Assembly: GCA_900299185.1 (NCBI GenBank)
Contig: OMIV01000359.1
Span: forward strand, 1-50,414
Direction: 5' to 3'
DNA length: 50,414 nt
Origin: Planctomycetaceae bacterium
GTDB taxonomy: Bacteria > Planctomycetota > Planctomycetia > Planctomycetales > Planctomycetaceae
Shown: positions 31,016 through 40,340 of the stretch, piece by piece
Numbering within the stretch: the stretch's first letter is position 1
How the letters are laid out: the number at the start of each line of letters is the position of its first letter
The notes under the pieces: generated by a model
Told to the model about the DNA's origin: nothing
The model's database searches: none
The model's input: only the letters and a program-made list of their open reading frames with translations
Made by a program: the position numbers and the translations under genes

Positions 31016-32482
31016 GTGAAGATCTTGATGATCGAGGACAATCCCGTAGATCAGATGCTCGTGACGCAAGCGCTGCGTCGCGTGGAGGATCTCATCTACG
31101 AGTTGACCATTTGCAGTTCGTTGGACTCTGCCATGGAGTTTCTTGATCGCGCGAGCATCGACGTGGTGCTGCTAGACCTGTGGTTGCCGGACAGCGAAGG
31201 CTTAGACACTTGCCATAAATTGGTGGCGGCTGTCCCAGACACTCCGGTGGTGGTGTTGACGGGGACTGACGATCGAGCGTTGGCGACCGACGCGATGCGC
31301 AGCGGGGCTCAAGACTATCTGGTGAAGGGCGCCTATCCCGGCTCGTCGATCGTGCGAGTCTTGCAGTACGCCATCGACCGCTTTCAGTTTCAGCGCGAAC
31401 TGAAGAACCGCGAGAACCGTTTTCAAGAAGTTCTCAGTCACTTGCCAGCCATCATTTGGACGACTGATTCAGCGATGACGATCACCAACATCGTCGGAGC
31501 GGGAATGGAAGCGCTGCAACTCGACCTGCCCGTGATTGTCGGTCGAAAGCTGCAAGATCTCTTTCTGGTCACGGGAGATTCTCCAGGCGCGATCCACGCT
31601 CATCAGCAGGCTCTCACCGGACAATCGGTCGTTTACGAGTCCGCCTGGATGAACCGCGTTTTCGAAGTACGCCTTGATCCTCTGCATGACGTCGATCACG
31701 AAGTTGTCGGTGCAGTGGGAGTGGCTCTCGATGTGACGGAGAGGCGGCGGCTGGATCGCGAAATGCATTTCGCTCGGTTGGTTCAAGAGGAGCTATTGCC
31801 GAATCGCCATCCCCATCTGGATGGCTTTGAGATCTTTGGAGCTTCGTACCCGGCGAAGCAGACGTGCGGCGACTGGTTCGACTACCTGTACTTTCCCGAT
31901 GGCTCTTTGGGGTTAGTTGTCGGAGATGTCAGCGGCAAAGGTTTTGGACCAGCGATTTTGAGTGCTTCGATGGCGGCTTACTTGGACGTCTTGGCCGATC
32001 GCGATTCTGACCTGAAAGAGATTCTGATGGCGTGCAATCGACTGCTGTGTCGGCGGCATCTCAACGGTCACTTTGCGGTGCTGTCGTTGGGGCAACTGCA
32101 TCCGGGTGTAAAGCGAGTGACATACGGAGGAGCCGGCGAACGCATGCTCGTGATCAGCTCATCTGGAGAGATCAAACAGAAGGTCGCGTCGAGCGGCTTT
32201 CCGTTGGGGCTGACCGATCAATTTCCCTATGACGAACCGTCGGTCGTTTGGCTGGAGTCGGGAGACATCTTGCTGCTTCTCACCGACGGCTTTCGTGAAG
32301 CGACCAATCTGCAAGATGTCATGTTCGGCGAGCAGCGCATCGCAGACGCCGTGGCTGCGAATGCTCATTGTCCCGCCCATGAAATCTTCGAAGCGCTCCG
32401 GCAAGCAATCTTCACTTTCGCTGGCGGGCAGCATCAACAAGACGACATGACGGGCATCGTTGTGAAGGTTCTTGATACTTAG
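31016..32482 (+). CDS. Response regulator with PAS and PP2C (SpoIIE-type) phosphatase domains
   Basis: The 488-residue protein begins with a receiver domain (1-125; D54 in LLDLWLPDSEG and acidic E7, D8), then a PAS-like domain (~140-240) and a SpoIIE/RsbU-type Ser/Thr phosphatase (~265-485) with CGDWFDYLYFPDGSLGLVVGDVSGKG and GGQHQQDDMTGIVVKV. Such proteins are phosphorylation-controlled phosphatases that act on anti-sigma-factor antagonists. A GTG start at 31016 is preceded by AAGGAGATCCCC, a strong ribosome binding site. It follows the hybrid kinase at 212 bases and may be its output partner. No anti-sigma or antagonist gene is nearby. Confidence 0.9.
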   Translation: MKILMIEDNPVDQMLVTQALRRVEDLIYELTICSSLDSAMEFLDRASIDVVLLDLWLPDSEGLDTCHKLVAAVPDTPVVVLTGTDDRALATDAMRSGAQDYLVKGAYPGSSIVRVLQYAIDRFQFQRELKNRENRFQEVLSHLPAIIWTTDSAMTITNIVGAGMEALQLDLPVIVGRKLQDLFLVTGDSPGAIHAHQQALTGQSVVYESAWMNRVFEVRLDPLHDVDHEVVGAVGVALDVTERRRLDREMHFARLVQEELLPNRHPHLDGFEIFGASYPAKQTCGDWFDYLYFPDGSLGLVVGDVSGKGFGPAILSASMAAYLDVLADRDSDLKEILMACNRLLCRRHLNGHFAVLSLGQLHPGVKRVTYGGAGERMLVISSSGEIKQKVASSGFPLGLTDQFPYDEPSVVWLESGDILLLLTDGFREATNLQDVMFGEQRIADAVAANAHCPAHEIFEALRQAIFTFAGGQHQQDDMTGIVVKVLDT

Positions 32483-32618
32483 AGCGAGTCCAATGATCCG
32501 ACGCAGGCAACACTCATCGCGACTTCATGGCGTAGGTCACTTCGTAAGCGGGGTTAGTTTATTCAAGCCGCAAGTTGTCCGATGAAGAAATCAGTTCTGC
32601 TCGTTGATGGTGTGCGAT

Positions 32619-34595
32619 TTATTCCACAATCAGCACGGCGAAGGTATCGCTCGGCAGAGGCTGGTCATCGGCTGTGACGCTTAAGGGGATGATGTGACGA
32701 CCGCGCGGGGTGTTGGCTCGCAGAGTGAGGGTCAGCACGGCCGACGTTTCGCGATCGCTCGCAGCTTTGAATTCGACGTTTGCTGTGTCGCAGAGATCTG
32801 GTCGCAGTGATGCCGCCTTGATCGTGGTCGCTCGACCGTGAGCGTTGTTGGTCGTGATCTTGAGCTGGGTCGGTTGTTGGATGGAGGCTCGGCTGATGAG
32901 TGGCTCGACACGCACTTGTTGAGGATCCCAATCGGCTTGATGACGGCCAGATGGGCTGAGCCGATCGGCAACTTCGGCGGCTCGCACTGCGAAGTCGCGT
33001 CGACGTTGAAAGTCTTCGGAGTTGAATTCGAAAGCTCCGCCGTGCTCGGCCAAGATCCAGTCGGGCTTGAGCTTCAGAATCTTTTCGGCGGTGCGCGCAT
33101 AGCCCAGTGGCAAACCTCGATTACGTCCCGACCAACCGCCTCCGCCGCTGTATTGCTCGACGTGATAAAAGTTGTCTCCGGTGAAGAGGCACTTGCGACC
33201 GTCGATGGTCACTTCCAAGCCCATACCAAAGTCAGTTTGGCCTGGTAGATGGTGAGCTCGCAGTTCGTACTCGTGCCAGCGAATGACTTCGTTGTCTTGG
33301 AGCGAGCGGTCAACGCGCGGCAAACGGGGATCGACATACGGAGCGAGCCAGCGGAACGGGTCATCAACGACGGCCGCGATGCGGTCCAAGGTCCAAACTT
33401 GAAACGACGATCGTTTGGGCAATGCAAAGATGCCGGTGTAATGGTCGTTGTGAGCGTGACTGATGCAGGTCACTTCCACGGGACCGGCTTGATGATCGCG
33501 CTGCAACTCGGCAACTCGATCGACGATGTTCGCGCTGTAAGGGTCCATCAACAGCACGGGACCATCCTTCGACAGCAGCGCGTATGTGTTTCCCGACACC
33601 AACAGATGCGGACTGAGCTTTGTCCAAGGCACGGGATTACCCATGGGGTTGGCGGTGCCGACCTGCTCCGGCGCAAGGAACTTGTAAGTAGGCTGAGGAC
33701 CGACTTGTTTCGAGTATGCGTCGAAGTTCTTTAAGACGCCCAATTGCGACAACGACTCTGCGGTCGAGAGCAGCGCCGGGACGATTTCTTGGCCCGCGAG
33801 CGGCTCGCCATGCTCGGGAAGTAAGTGCGTCGGTTGCAGCGCGGCCAGAACTCTCAGCGAGACACTCGCGGCAACGAAGCCTTCGTCTTTCTGATGATGC
33901 CACTCCATCGAGTACGGCGACCAAACTCGGCCCGCGCTGTGAATGGCATCGCCCGAAAAGATCAGTCGCTGATCGCCGCGCGTCGCGAGGTACGAGCAAT
34001 GGTCCTTCGAATGTCCCGGAGTGCCGATGACCGCCAGCGACCAATCTTGCCAACGAAGTTTCTCACCGGGCTTCAGCGAGCAGTCGACTCCCGCAATACC
34101 GATCGGATGAACGAGATAAGTCCAGTCACTCCAGAAGCGTTCGAAGAGAGTCAAGAACCGACCGGGTTCAACAACCGGCATCGATTTCTTCCAGTAAGCC
34201 GCAACTCCGTCAGGCAAGAGATAAGCCGCAGTTAGCTCGGGGGCTCGAACGGTGATGTTGGCAGCAATGAATCGCTCAGCCGCCGAACTGCTATCGCGGT
34301 GATGATGAGTGAGCAGCACGAGTTCGACGCGTTCAACTTGAGCTGGCAACGACTGCGGATCGATCCCTTCTGCGGCTCCAATCAACAACCCGCGTCGATC
34401 GCTGACAAGCAGATAAGACCTCGCCGCCGTGCGACTGCGATAGACGTTGTCTGCGACTCGATCCCATGCGGGCGCCTTTGCGTCCTGAGTGAGAGTTCGC
34501 AGCGAGTGGAGCAACAACAAGCTCAATGCTGCGAGGGTCACCATGTTCGTTCGAAGTCTTCGAGCGATGCTGACAAAGCCGACTCGATCATTCAT
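32619..34595 (-). CDS. Secreted protein with two metallo-beta-lactamase domains
   Basis: This 658-residue protein carries an N-terminal hydrophobic segment (~18-33) that could be a signal or anchor. The first MBL-like domain (~45-290) has LLTHHHRDSSSAAERF, GTPGHSKDHCSY and FSGDAIHSAG. The second (~325-555) has SHAHNDHYTGIF, HHLPGQTDFGMGL and FTGDNFYH. A C-terminal beta domain follows. Each unit resembles glyoxalase II-type hydrolases. In the first, the metal motif is THHHRDS, where the fifth position and the residue after are changed; the second is complete. The substrate is unknown. The ATG at 34595 is one of several possible starts. The gene stands alone. Confidence 0.8.
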   Translation of the reverse strand: MNDRVGFVSIARRLRTNMVTLAALSLLLLHSLRTLTQDAKAPAWDRVADNVYRSRTAARSYLLVSDRRGLLIGAAEGIDPQSLPAQVERVELVLLTHHHRDSSSAAERFIAANITVRAPELTAAYLLPDGVAAYWKKSMPVVEPGRFLTLFERFWSDWTYLVHPIGIAGVDCSLKPGEKLRWQDWSLAVIGTPGHSKDHCSYLATRGDQRLIFSGDAIHSAGRVWSPYSMEWHHQKDEGFVAASVSLRVLAALQPTHLLPEHGEPLAGQEIVPALLSTAESLSQLGVLKNFDAYSKQVGPQPTYKFLAPEQVGTANPMGNPVPWTKLSPHLLVSGNTYALLSKDGPVLLMDPYSANIVDRVAELQRDHQAGPVEVTCISHAHNDHYTGIFALPKRSSFQVWTLDRIAAVVDDPFRWLAPYVDPRLPRVDRSLQDNEVIRWHEYELRAHHLPGQTDFGMGLEVTIDGRKCLFTGDNFYHVEQYSGGGGWSGRNRGLPLGYARTAEKILKLKPDWILAEHGGAFEFNSEDFQRRRDFAVRAAEVADRLSPSGRHQADWDPQQVRVEPLISRASIQQPTQLKITTNNAHGRATTIKAASLRPDLCDTANVEFKAASDRETSAVLTLTLRANTPRGRHIIPLSVTADDQPLPSDTFAVLIVE

Positions 34596-34644
34596 GAGTG
34601 CCTCTCGTGAAGTGCGGTTTGGTCACTGAAGCGATTAGTTCGTC

Positions 34645-34684
34645 AAAAAAGAAACGCCACCGAGTACGGAACTCGGTGGCGTTT
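34645..34684 (-). terminator. Rho-independent terminator of efp
   Basis: On the minus strand AAACGCCACCGAGT (complement of 34671-34684) pairs with ACTCGGTGGCGTTT and is followed by a run of T residues (complement of 34645-34650). A 14-bp stem with a 5-nt loop lies 117 bases after the efp stop. Confidence 0.85.
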
Positions 34685-34720
34685 GAGTTTGACCAAGTGC
34701 ATGGACTTAGGATTGGCAAT

Positions 34721-34770
34721 CTCAGTCGCGAAGTGACTGAGCTACGTAGGTGAGTTGCTTCGCGACTCGC
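34721..34770. repeat. Twin-hairpin repeat element, copy 2
   Basis: CTCAGTC-gcgaagt-GACTGAG (34721-34741) is followed by CTACGTAGG and a second hairpin GTGAGTTGC-tt-CGCGACTCGC (34750-34770). It is the counterpart of the copy at 4850-4899, slightly diverged, and lies between the efp stop and its terminator. Confidence 0.78.
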
Positions 34771-34800
34771 ATCACCCCAAATCCATGACTTGAAGCTGCA

Positions 34801-35373
34801 TTACGTACAGCGCTTCTTGAACTCGCCGGTGACGGTGTCGATTTCGATCTTGTCACCGATTTCGACGAAGGCCGAGACCTGAATCTCGTACTTGCTGTCC
34901 TTGAGGATCGCCGACTTGGTCACCTTGCCCGACGTATCGCCGCGAGCGGCTGGCTCGGTGTAAGCGATCTCGCGAACGATGGTCTGCGGGAACTCAACGC
35001 CGATGGGCGTCTCGTTGTAGAAGGTCACTTCGCAGACGTCGGTCATGCCTTCGCACAACCAGCGAGCTTGGTCAGCCATATCCTCGCAGGGGATCTCGTA
35101 CTGGTTGTACTCACCATCGACGAAGACGTAGTTGTTGCCGTCCGAGTAGGAGTAGGTGCAGTCCTTCTTTTCGAGCATCACGATTTCGAATTTTTCGTCG
35201 GCCTTATAGACGTTCTCGGTCACGCGGCCGGTCAGCAGTTGCTTCGCCTTCACTTTGACCACAGCGGCATTACGGCCCGACTTGTTGTAAACGGCCTTCA
35301 CGACTTGCATGGGTTCGTTGTTGACCATCATCACGTTGCCAGAGCGAAGGTCGCCGGCCAGTCTGATACTCAT
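34801..35373 (-). CDS. efp: Translation elongation factor P (arginine-rhamnosylation type)
   Basis: EF-P relieves ribosome stalling at polyproline stretches. The 190-residue protein has the full three-domain length and closely resembles the Pseudomonas aeruginosa form: the modified loop reads NKSGRNAAVV with Arg at position 34, matching Arg32 there, rather than the beta-lysylated Lys of E. coli. Further blocks are VEFPQTIVREIAYTEPAARGDTSGKVTKSA and a C-terminal KIEIDTVTGEFKKR. Arg-type EF-P is activated by EarP using dTDP-rhamnose, and earP lies just upstream on the same strand, 125 bases away. A transfer of the pair from another lineage is plausible. The ATG is at 35373; a terminator follows at 34645-34684. 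Confidence 0.95.
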   Translation of the reverse strand: MSIRLAGDLRSGNVMMVNNEPMQVVKAVYNKSGRNAAVVKVKAKQLLTGRVTENVYKADEKFEIVMLEKKDCTYSYSDGNNYVFVDGEYNQYEIPCEDMADQARWLCEGMTDVCEVTFYNETPIGVEFPQTIVREIAYTEPAARGDTSGKVTKSAILKDSKYEIQVSAFVEIGDKIEIDTVTGEFKKRCT

Positions 35374-35498
35374 TACAGGGTTCCATTCATTTCGAATCGC
35401 GAGAGAAAAATCGGACGCGGTCGCCTGACGTTCGAGGCTTGCGACGGACGATTCAACCGCCGCTTGTTCCGAGAGAAAGACGAGTCCAAACGACCGTC

Positions 35499-36680
35499 TT
35501 ACAGTGCTGACGAGTGGTGAGTGACGAGCCTTCGCCGCTCAATTTGTTCCACAAAATCAGCCAGATTGTTGGACAGATCCCCGAGTCGGTCAAGTTGGCT
35601 TACCCATGCCATTTGGTGCCGCTCGACCAAAGGAAGTTGGTTCGAAAACTCGAGCCACGCCGCCGCGATATCACCGCGACCGTTCCAGGCTTGCCAGCAC
35701 TGGCTGATGGCAGCTCCGAGTGACGGGCTCTCGGCTGCTGCGGACTGGAGGTAGCGCTCTAGGAACGCTTCGAGCTTCGTCAAATGCGTCTCTTCTGATT
35801 GCGGGTACGGCTGCCAGATGAAGGGAAGCTGAGCCCACTGAGCGCGAACGAATGAATCTTCGCCGCGCACGAAGTTCACGTCGCAACTCCAAAGCAGGCG
35901 GTCGTAGTCCGGCTGCGTGAGGAAGGGTAGGGCGTAGATCGTGAGCGATCCTTGTTGCAGCTTCGTGCCAGGTTCCAAGGGATGATCCAGAAGCCGGGCA
36001 CATTGCTGAGTCGCGAAGCCGGAAGTGGCGAAGACCGTGATGGCCTCTGAGCCCGATTGCCAGACCTTCAAGAGCGGTTCGAGCGCGATGTTCTCATAAC
36101 AGAACAATGAGACTCTGAGTTCGCCGTCTCGACGCGGCTCAATGCCGAGCCGTGTCCAAAACTCGGAGGCAGCATGATCATCGAAGGCTGCTCGCTGTGA
36201 GAGCAGTTCTCGTTCGCGCAGTAAGCCGCCGGTCTGCGGAGTGAAGCCCGGAAAGAAGAAGTACTTGCTGAGTGATGATTGAGGCCGAGGCGAGGCGAGT
36301 TGATGGCAACCTTCGACCCACTCTTCGGCGCTGAGGTATTCGAGGTTGATCCAGACTGGTGCCAATTGGCGACAGGACATCGCTTCGACGTAGGTCGGCG
36401 GAAGCTCGCACGCGAAGGCTTCAATGACGACGTCGGGGACTTCGACATGAGGATCGAAGCGATCTCGCGACCAATGTCGCACTTCGACGAGGCCAATCTG
36501 CTGGCGATCATCCGCGACGCTGACGGCAGGATTCAGCCGCGCGAACGCGGCTAGGTCATCGACCCAGAGCCGAACATCGGCAGCTCGTTCGTCTGCCAAC
36601 TGTTGAGCGAGCCGCCAACAAATCCCGATGTCTCCGAAGTTGTCGACGACCGCACAAAAGATGTCCCATCGTCGTCGCAT
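35499..36680 (-). CDS. earP: EF-P arginine rhamnosyltransferase
   Basis: EarP (formerly DUF2331) is a GT-B glycosyltransferase that adds rhamnose from dTDP-beta-L-rhamnose to the loop arginine of EF-P. The 393-residue protein begins WDIFCAVVDNFGDIGICWRLA, which places D13 and D17 exactly where the catalytic Asps are in Pseudomonas EarP. A central block reads VWINLEYLSAEEW and a further block KYFFFPGFTPQTGGLLRE. The C-terminal substrate loop has E274 in VRGEDSFVRAQW, in register with the known Glu273. Length fits the family. I place the start at 36680; an upstream ATG 14 codons away is less conserved. Genes for dTDP-rhamnose synthesis are not in the window. Confidence 0.92.
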   Translation of the reverse strand: MRRRWDIFCAVVDNFGDIGICWRLAQQLADERAADVRLWVDDLAAFARLNPAVSVADDRQQIGLVEVRHWSRDRFDPHVEVPDVVIEAFACELPPTYVEAMSCRQLAPVWINLEYLSAEEWVEGCHQLASPRPQSSLSKYFFFPGFTPQTGGLLRERELLSQRAAFDDHAASEFWTRLGIEPRRDGELRVSLFCYENIALEPLLKVWQSGSEAITVFATSGFATQQCARLLDHPLEPGTKLQQGSLTIYALPFLTQPDYDRLLWSCDVNFVRGEDSFVRAQWAQLPFIWQPYPQSEETHLTKLEAFLERYLQSAAAESPSLGAAISQCWQAWNGRGDIAAAWLEFSNQLPLVERHQMAWVSQLDRLGDLSNNLADFVEQIERRRLVTHHSSAL

Positions 36681-36775
36681 ACTTCGGTCATGTCTTAGAA
36701 GAGGGCCACTGCCCTGACTCACTGACAGCTCAACTCACGATTCAATTCTTTGGCGCGGTTCCGCTGAATTGAGTC

Positions 36776-36935
36776 CGCGCGAATCAAACCGAGCGCGAAT
36801 GGAACTCACTCAATTCTCTGTCGGTCTTCGTCTCTGTTTCCTCAGTTCTCTCCTGTTCAAAGTCTTAATGAAGACGGTTGGAACAGAAGCAAACAGAGGA
36901 AACAAAGACGAAGACAAACAGAGAGAAGTTGGCAG
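36776..36935. repeat. Dispersed repeat, copy at earP-Ldh gap
   Basis: It carries CGCGCGAATCAAACCGAGCG (36777-36796), like an arm of the palindrome at 46718-46824, and GACGGTTGGAACAGAAGCAA (36872-36891), shared with 2820-2875 and the 9309-9955 block. Confidence 0.75.
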
Positions 36936-36974
36936 AGGAGTCGAGTTGGACTCTCTCCGCCAACGTTCGTCGCG

Positions 36975-38030
36975 CTACACCTGCGGAGCGGTAATCTTCA
37001 GCTCGTTAGCCAGAGCGAGCAGCGCCTTCCAGTTGCCATCGTCGATCGGGATGCCATCGACACGGCGCTTGGCCAATGTCCGACGCTCGGGATCGCCCGG
37101 CAATGTGACTTCTGAAGCTCCATCAATGAGCGGCACCGAGCGGGTGTAGTCTTCGAGCTGCGTGATCTCCTGACGCAGATGTTCGTAGCCCGCGTATTGC
37201 TGCGGATCGATCACGATGAAGAACGCGCAATTGCCGATTGGTGGCGGGGGATTTGGGTACGAGCACTGACCACCGGACAGAGCACCGCACAGCATCTCGA
37301 TCATGAACGCCAGCCCGAAGCCCTTGTAGGCTTGATCGCCGCCCATCGGCAGGATCGTGCCTGGCGGGTCACCATAAAGCTGATTGGGGTCTGTTGTCGG
37401 CTTGCCTTCGGGATCGAGGATCCAACCGAGTGGCACTTGCTGGCCAGCGATCTTCTTCACTCGGACTTTGCCTTCGGCGGTCGCACTGGTGCCAAAGTCG
37501 AGAACGAACGGTCCGTCCTTCCCACCGGGCATGCCCATGCAGAGTGGATTGGTGCCTAAGCGAGGCCGCTTGCCGCCGACGGGTGCGACTCGTTGAGCAG
37601 CGCCGTGAGTGTTGGCGCAGATGATCGCGGCCATGCCTCGCGCGGTCGCCATTTCGGCGTACTCACCCAGACGTCCGATATGAGCCGAGCGGCGCAGCGT
37701 GCCGGAGGCGATACCGACTTGAGCGGCCTTATCCATCAGCTTGCCCATCAACTGAGCCGAGAGCACTTGGCCGAATCCCCAATGTCCGTCGCCAACGATG
37801 GTCGCGGGTGTTTCATGTTCGACGGTCAGATTCGAACCCGCAGTCAGTCGGCCTTCTTGAACCTGCTTCACATAGAAGGGGATGCGCATGACGCCGTGCG
37901 AGTCGTGCCCGCGCAGATTGGCGTCGACCAGGCTACGACCAACGATGGTGGCCTCTTCTTGAGTCGCCCCGCCGCCAGCCAGCAAAGCTTTCCCAAATTC
38001 AAACAGAACGGACTCGGTCAAAACGGGCAC
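36975..38030 (-). CDS. Malate/lactate dehydrogenase, Ldh2/MDH2 family
   Basis: The 351-residue protein belongs to the NAD(P)-dependent Ldh family (YbiC/MdH-like) that oxidises 2-hydroxyacids such as malate, lactate or ureidoglycolate. Evidence is LRGHDSHGVMRIPFYV near the N-terminus, SAHIGRLGEYAEMA with the active-site His and Glu, and GTNPLCMGMP and a glycine-rich DPEGKPTTDP region. I take the GTG at 38030 as start: AGGAG lies six bases upstream and MPVLTESVLFEFGKALL is a good N-terminus. The reported open frame upstream (to 38219) is not conserved. The substrate is not certain from sequence. Confidence 0.85.
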   Translation of the reverse strand: MPVLTESVLFEFGKALLAGGGATQEEATIVGRSLVDANLRGHDSHGVMRIPFYVKQVQEGRLTAGSNLTVEHETPATIVGDGHWGFGQVLSAQLMGKLMDKAAQVGIASGTLRRSAHIGRLGEYAEMATARGMAAIICANTHGAAQRVAPVGGKRPRLGTNPLCMGMPGGKDGPFVLDFGTSATAEGKVRVKKIAGQQVPLGWILDPEGKPTTDPNQLYGDPPGTILPMGGDQAYKGFGLAFMIEMLCGALSGGQCSYPNPPPPIGNCAFFIVIDPQQYAGYEHLRQEITQLEDYTRSVPLIDGASEVTLPGDPERRTLAKRRVDGIPIDDGNWKALLALANELKITAPQV

Positions 38031-38488
38031 GGCAATCTCCTGAGGGTCTAGGAATTGGATCAAGTTCGCGCGGCGGGATATAGCGAGGCCGTTCTGAAGT
38101 TGGGAGTGCGGCGAGTCGGACCACATGGTGATCACTTCTCTGACCGAGTTCAGAAGTCGCTGAAGCTGATTGAACGAGATGCCGCCACCTGAGGTTTCAC
38201 GTGGTTGGCCACACGGCACCTTTAGCGCGATCTATGGAGTGCCGGTTGTAACGGCTGAAGAGGAACTGCGAGTCGGGTGGATCGAACGTGTCATGTCGGT
38301 CGCGCCGCATGCTGGAAGCGGAGGACAGACCGACGACGACGAGGCCGATATCGAAAGCACCGGTCGCGGTGATCTCACCGCCGACCTCATACCCCAGCCA
38401 CTGGCTTGGGACGGCAAGTCGCGAGCTTGCTTCACACCGTGATTTACAACTTCGATTGACCACAGAGACAACGGGACGAGAACACCAG
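38031..38488. other. Divergent intergenic region
   Basis: About 460 bases between the Ldh gene and a small plus-strand gene. I find no additional gene. Promoters for both should be here. Confidence 0.4.
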
Positions 38489-38791
38489 ATGATCGTTCAA
38501 CCGGAAGCGATATCGACGCTCACGGATCTCCGCGCCTACGTCCATCAGACGTTGTGCGACAAGGAAAACTTGGTGCCCGAGCAGTTCCGCATGCGCGAGA
38601 TGGGTCTCCGCCGCGGCGAAGAGAACTCCGGCATCCACTTCTCTTTGTTTGGTCCTCGTCAGGTGAGGCTCTCGGCGGTGTGGGCTGCGGATAAGAACTT
38701 GCTCTATTTTTATGACGCTGCTGGTGCTCGCTTTGCCAAGCTGCAACTAACTCAGCGACCGCAAGCAGCGGACGAAACTCGCGCCGCTTGA
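38489..38791 (+). CDS. Small hypothetical protein
   Basis: The 100-residue protein has a mixed composition with a compact core: TLTDLRAYVHQTLCDKENL, then FRMREMGLRRGEE and a strand-rich part IHFSLFGPRQVRLSAVWAAD then NLLYFYDAAG. It has no signal peptide or membrane helix, so it is cytoplasmic. I do not recognise the family. I start at the ATG at 38489, where the conserved-looking part begins. A 14-bp hairpin 16 bases after its stop is likely to end its transcript and that of the ALDH gene on the other strand. Confidence 0.65.
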   Translation: MIVQPEAISTLTDLRAYVHQTLCDKENLVPEQFRMREMGLRRGEENSGIHFSLFGPRQVRLSAVWAADKNLLYFYDAAGARFAKLQLTQRPQAADETRAA

Positions 38792-38807
38792 AGAGTTCGT
38801 CGTAGCG

Positions 38808-38844
38808 CCCTGGAGTGCTCCGTCACAGCCGGAGCACTCCAGGG
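38808..38844. terminator. Perfect inverted repeat, probable bidirectional terminator
   Basis: CCCTGGAGTGCTCC and GGAGCACTCCAGGG are perfect complements with a 9-nt loop. The site lies between the ends of the small gene (plus) and the aldehyde dehydrogenase gene (minus). There is no run of T after it, so the terminator call is tentative. The arm TGGAGTGCTCCG is also found at 4938-4949. Confidence 0.6.
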
Positions 38845-38879
38845 TTTGCACGTTGTGGCGACGAATGGTCGAGTCGGAC

Positions 38880-40340
38880 TTAGCCGAGATTCATCGTGAC
38901 CGTTTTAAGCTCGGTGTAATTCGCCAGACCGGCTGCACCGAGTTCGCGTCCGATGCCGCTCATCTTGAAGCCACCGAATGGTGCTGCCGCATCGAAGACG
39001 TCATAGCAGTTGACCCAGACCGTGCCGGCTCGAACGCCCGCCGCGAAGCGATGCGCCTTTTGCACGTCTTTGGTCCAGACGGCGGCGGCCAGTCCGTAAT
39101 AGGTATTGTTCGCTCGAGTGATGATGTCGTCGACGTTCTTGAACGGCAGGATGCTCATTACGGGGCCGAAGATTTCATCGCGCGCGATCGACATTTCGTC
39201 GGTCACGTTGTCGAAGACGGTCGGTTCGATGAAGAAGCCTTTGTTGCCGAAGCGAGTGCCGCCGGTCAGGCATTGGGCACCTTCGGACTTACCCTTGTCG
39301 ATGTACGACATGATCTTCTGGAACTGGTCAGAGTCGACTTGCGGACCTTGAGTCGTCTCCAGATCCAACGGGTTACCGAGCTTGCGTTGCTTCGCCCGAG
39401 CGACAACCTTCTCGACAAACTCTGCATGGACTTTTTCTTCCACAAACAACCGCGAGCCCGCGCAGCAGCACTGGCCTTGGTTGAAGAAGAGTCCGAACTC
39501 GGCACCTGCGACGGCGGCATCGAGATCAGCATCCGCGAAGACGACGTTGGGGCTCTTGCCGCCCAGTTCGAACGTCAGACGTTTCAATGTCGCCGAGGCG
39601 TCGACCATGATTTTCTGAGCGGTCTCGTAGTGACCGGTGAAGGCGATCTTGTCGACTCCGGGATGCTTCACGATCGCGGCTCCGGTGGCTCCGTAACCGG
39701 GCACGATGTTGATGACTCCGTCAGGGAATCCGGCCTCTTGAGCAAGCTCGCCCAAGCGCAAACACGTCAGCGGAGTTTGCTCGGCTGGCTTCATCACGAT
39801 GGTGCAACCGGCGGCGAGAGCTGGTCCCCATTTCCAAGCTGCCATCAACAGCGGGAAGTTCCACGGAATGATTTGCCCGGCGACGCCAACTGGTTCGCGG
39901 CGCGTGTAACAAAAGTAGTTGCCTCGAATTGGGATCGTGTCGCCAGTCAGCTTGTCGGCCCAACCGGCGTAGTACCGCAAGCAGTCGATCGACAGCGGAA
40001 GGTCAGCAGCTCGCGAGTCGCGCAGGGGCTTGCCGTTATCGAGAGTCTCCAAGGCGGCGAGTTCTTCGAGATTGGCTTCCATCAGGTCCGCGAGCTTATT
40101 CATCAAGCGGCCTCGGTCTCGGGCATCCATTCGAGACCACGGCCCGGAATCAAAGGCGGCTCGCGCGGCTTTGACAGCGGCATCGACATCAGCCGGGTCA
40201 CCTTCAGCAACTTGAGCGATGACTTCTTCGGTCACCGGGTTGATCGTGGGGAAGGTCTTACCGCTGCGCGAATCAGACCATTTGCCATTGATCAACATCT
40301 TGGTCTGACGAACGGCGGGAGCTTTCAGCGTGGTACTCAT
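38880..40340 (-). CDS. NAD-dependent aldehyde dehydrogenase
   Basis: The 486-residue enzyme matches the ALDH superfamily of medium specificity. Markers are [14 protein letters not shown] near the N-terminus, the NAD-binding [56 protein letters not shown] with the catalytic Glu, and the nucleophile Cys in [13 protein letters not shown]. Near the C-terminus [14 protein letters not shown] is conserved. The length is standard. It would oxidise an aliphatic or aromatic aldehyde to the acid, most likely in general detoxification or alcohol use. AGGAG lies ten bases upstream of the ATG. The gene stands alone in a wide gap. Confidence 0.93.
   Translation of the reverse strand: MSTTLKAPAVRQTKMLINGKWSDSRSGKTFPTINPVTEEVIAQVAEGDPADVDAAVKAARAAFDSGPWSRMDARDRGRLMNKLADLMEANLEELAALETLDNGKPLRDSRAADLPLSIDCLRYYAGWADKLTGDTIPIRGNYFCYTRREPVGVAGQIIPWNFPLLMAAWKWGPALAAGCTIVMKPAEQTPLTCLRLGELAQEAGFPDGVINIVPGYGATGAAIVKHPGVDKIAFTGHYETAQKIMVDASATLKRLTFELGGKSPNVVFADADLDAAVAGAEFGLFFNQGQCCCAGSRLFVEEKVHAEFVEKVVARAKQRKLGNPLDLETTQGPQVDSDQFQKIMSYIDKGKSEGAQCLTGGTRFGNKGFFIEPTVFDNVTDEMSIARDEIFGPVMSILPFKNVDDIITRANNTYYGLAAAVWTKDVQKAHRFAAGVRAGTVWVNCYDVFDAAAPFGGFKMSGIGRELGAAGLANYTELKTVTMNLG

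Noticed and set aside
35068-35520. Plus-strand frame of 150 codons opposite efp
   Set aside because: It is antisense to a highly conserved gene.
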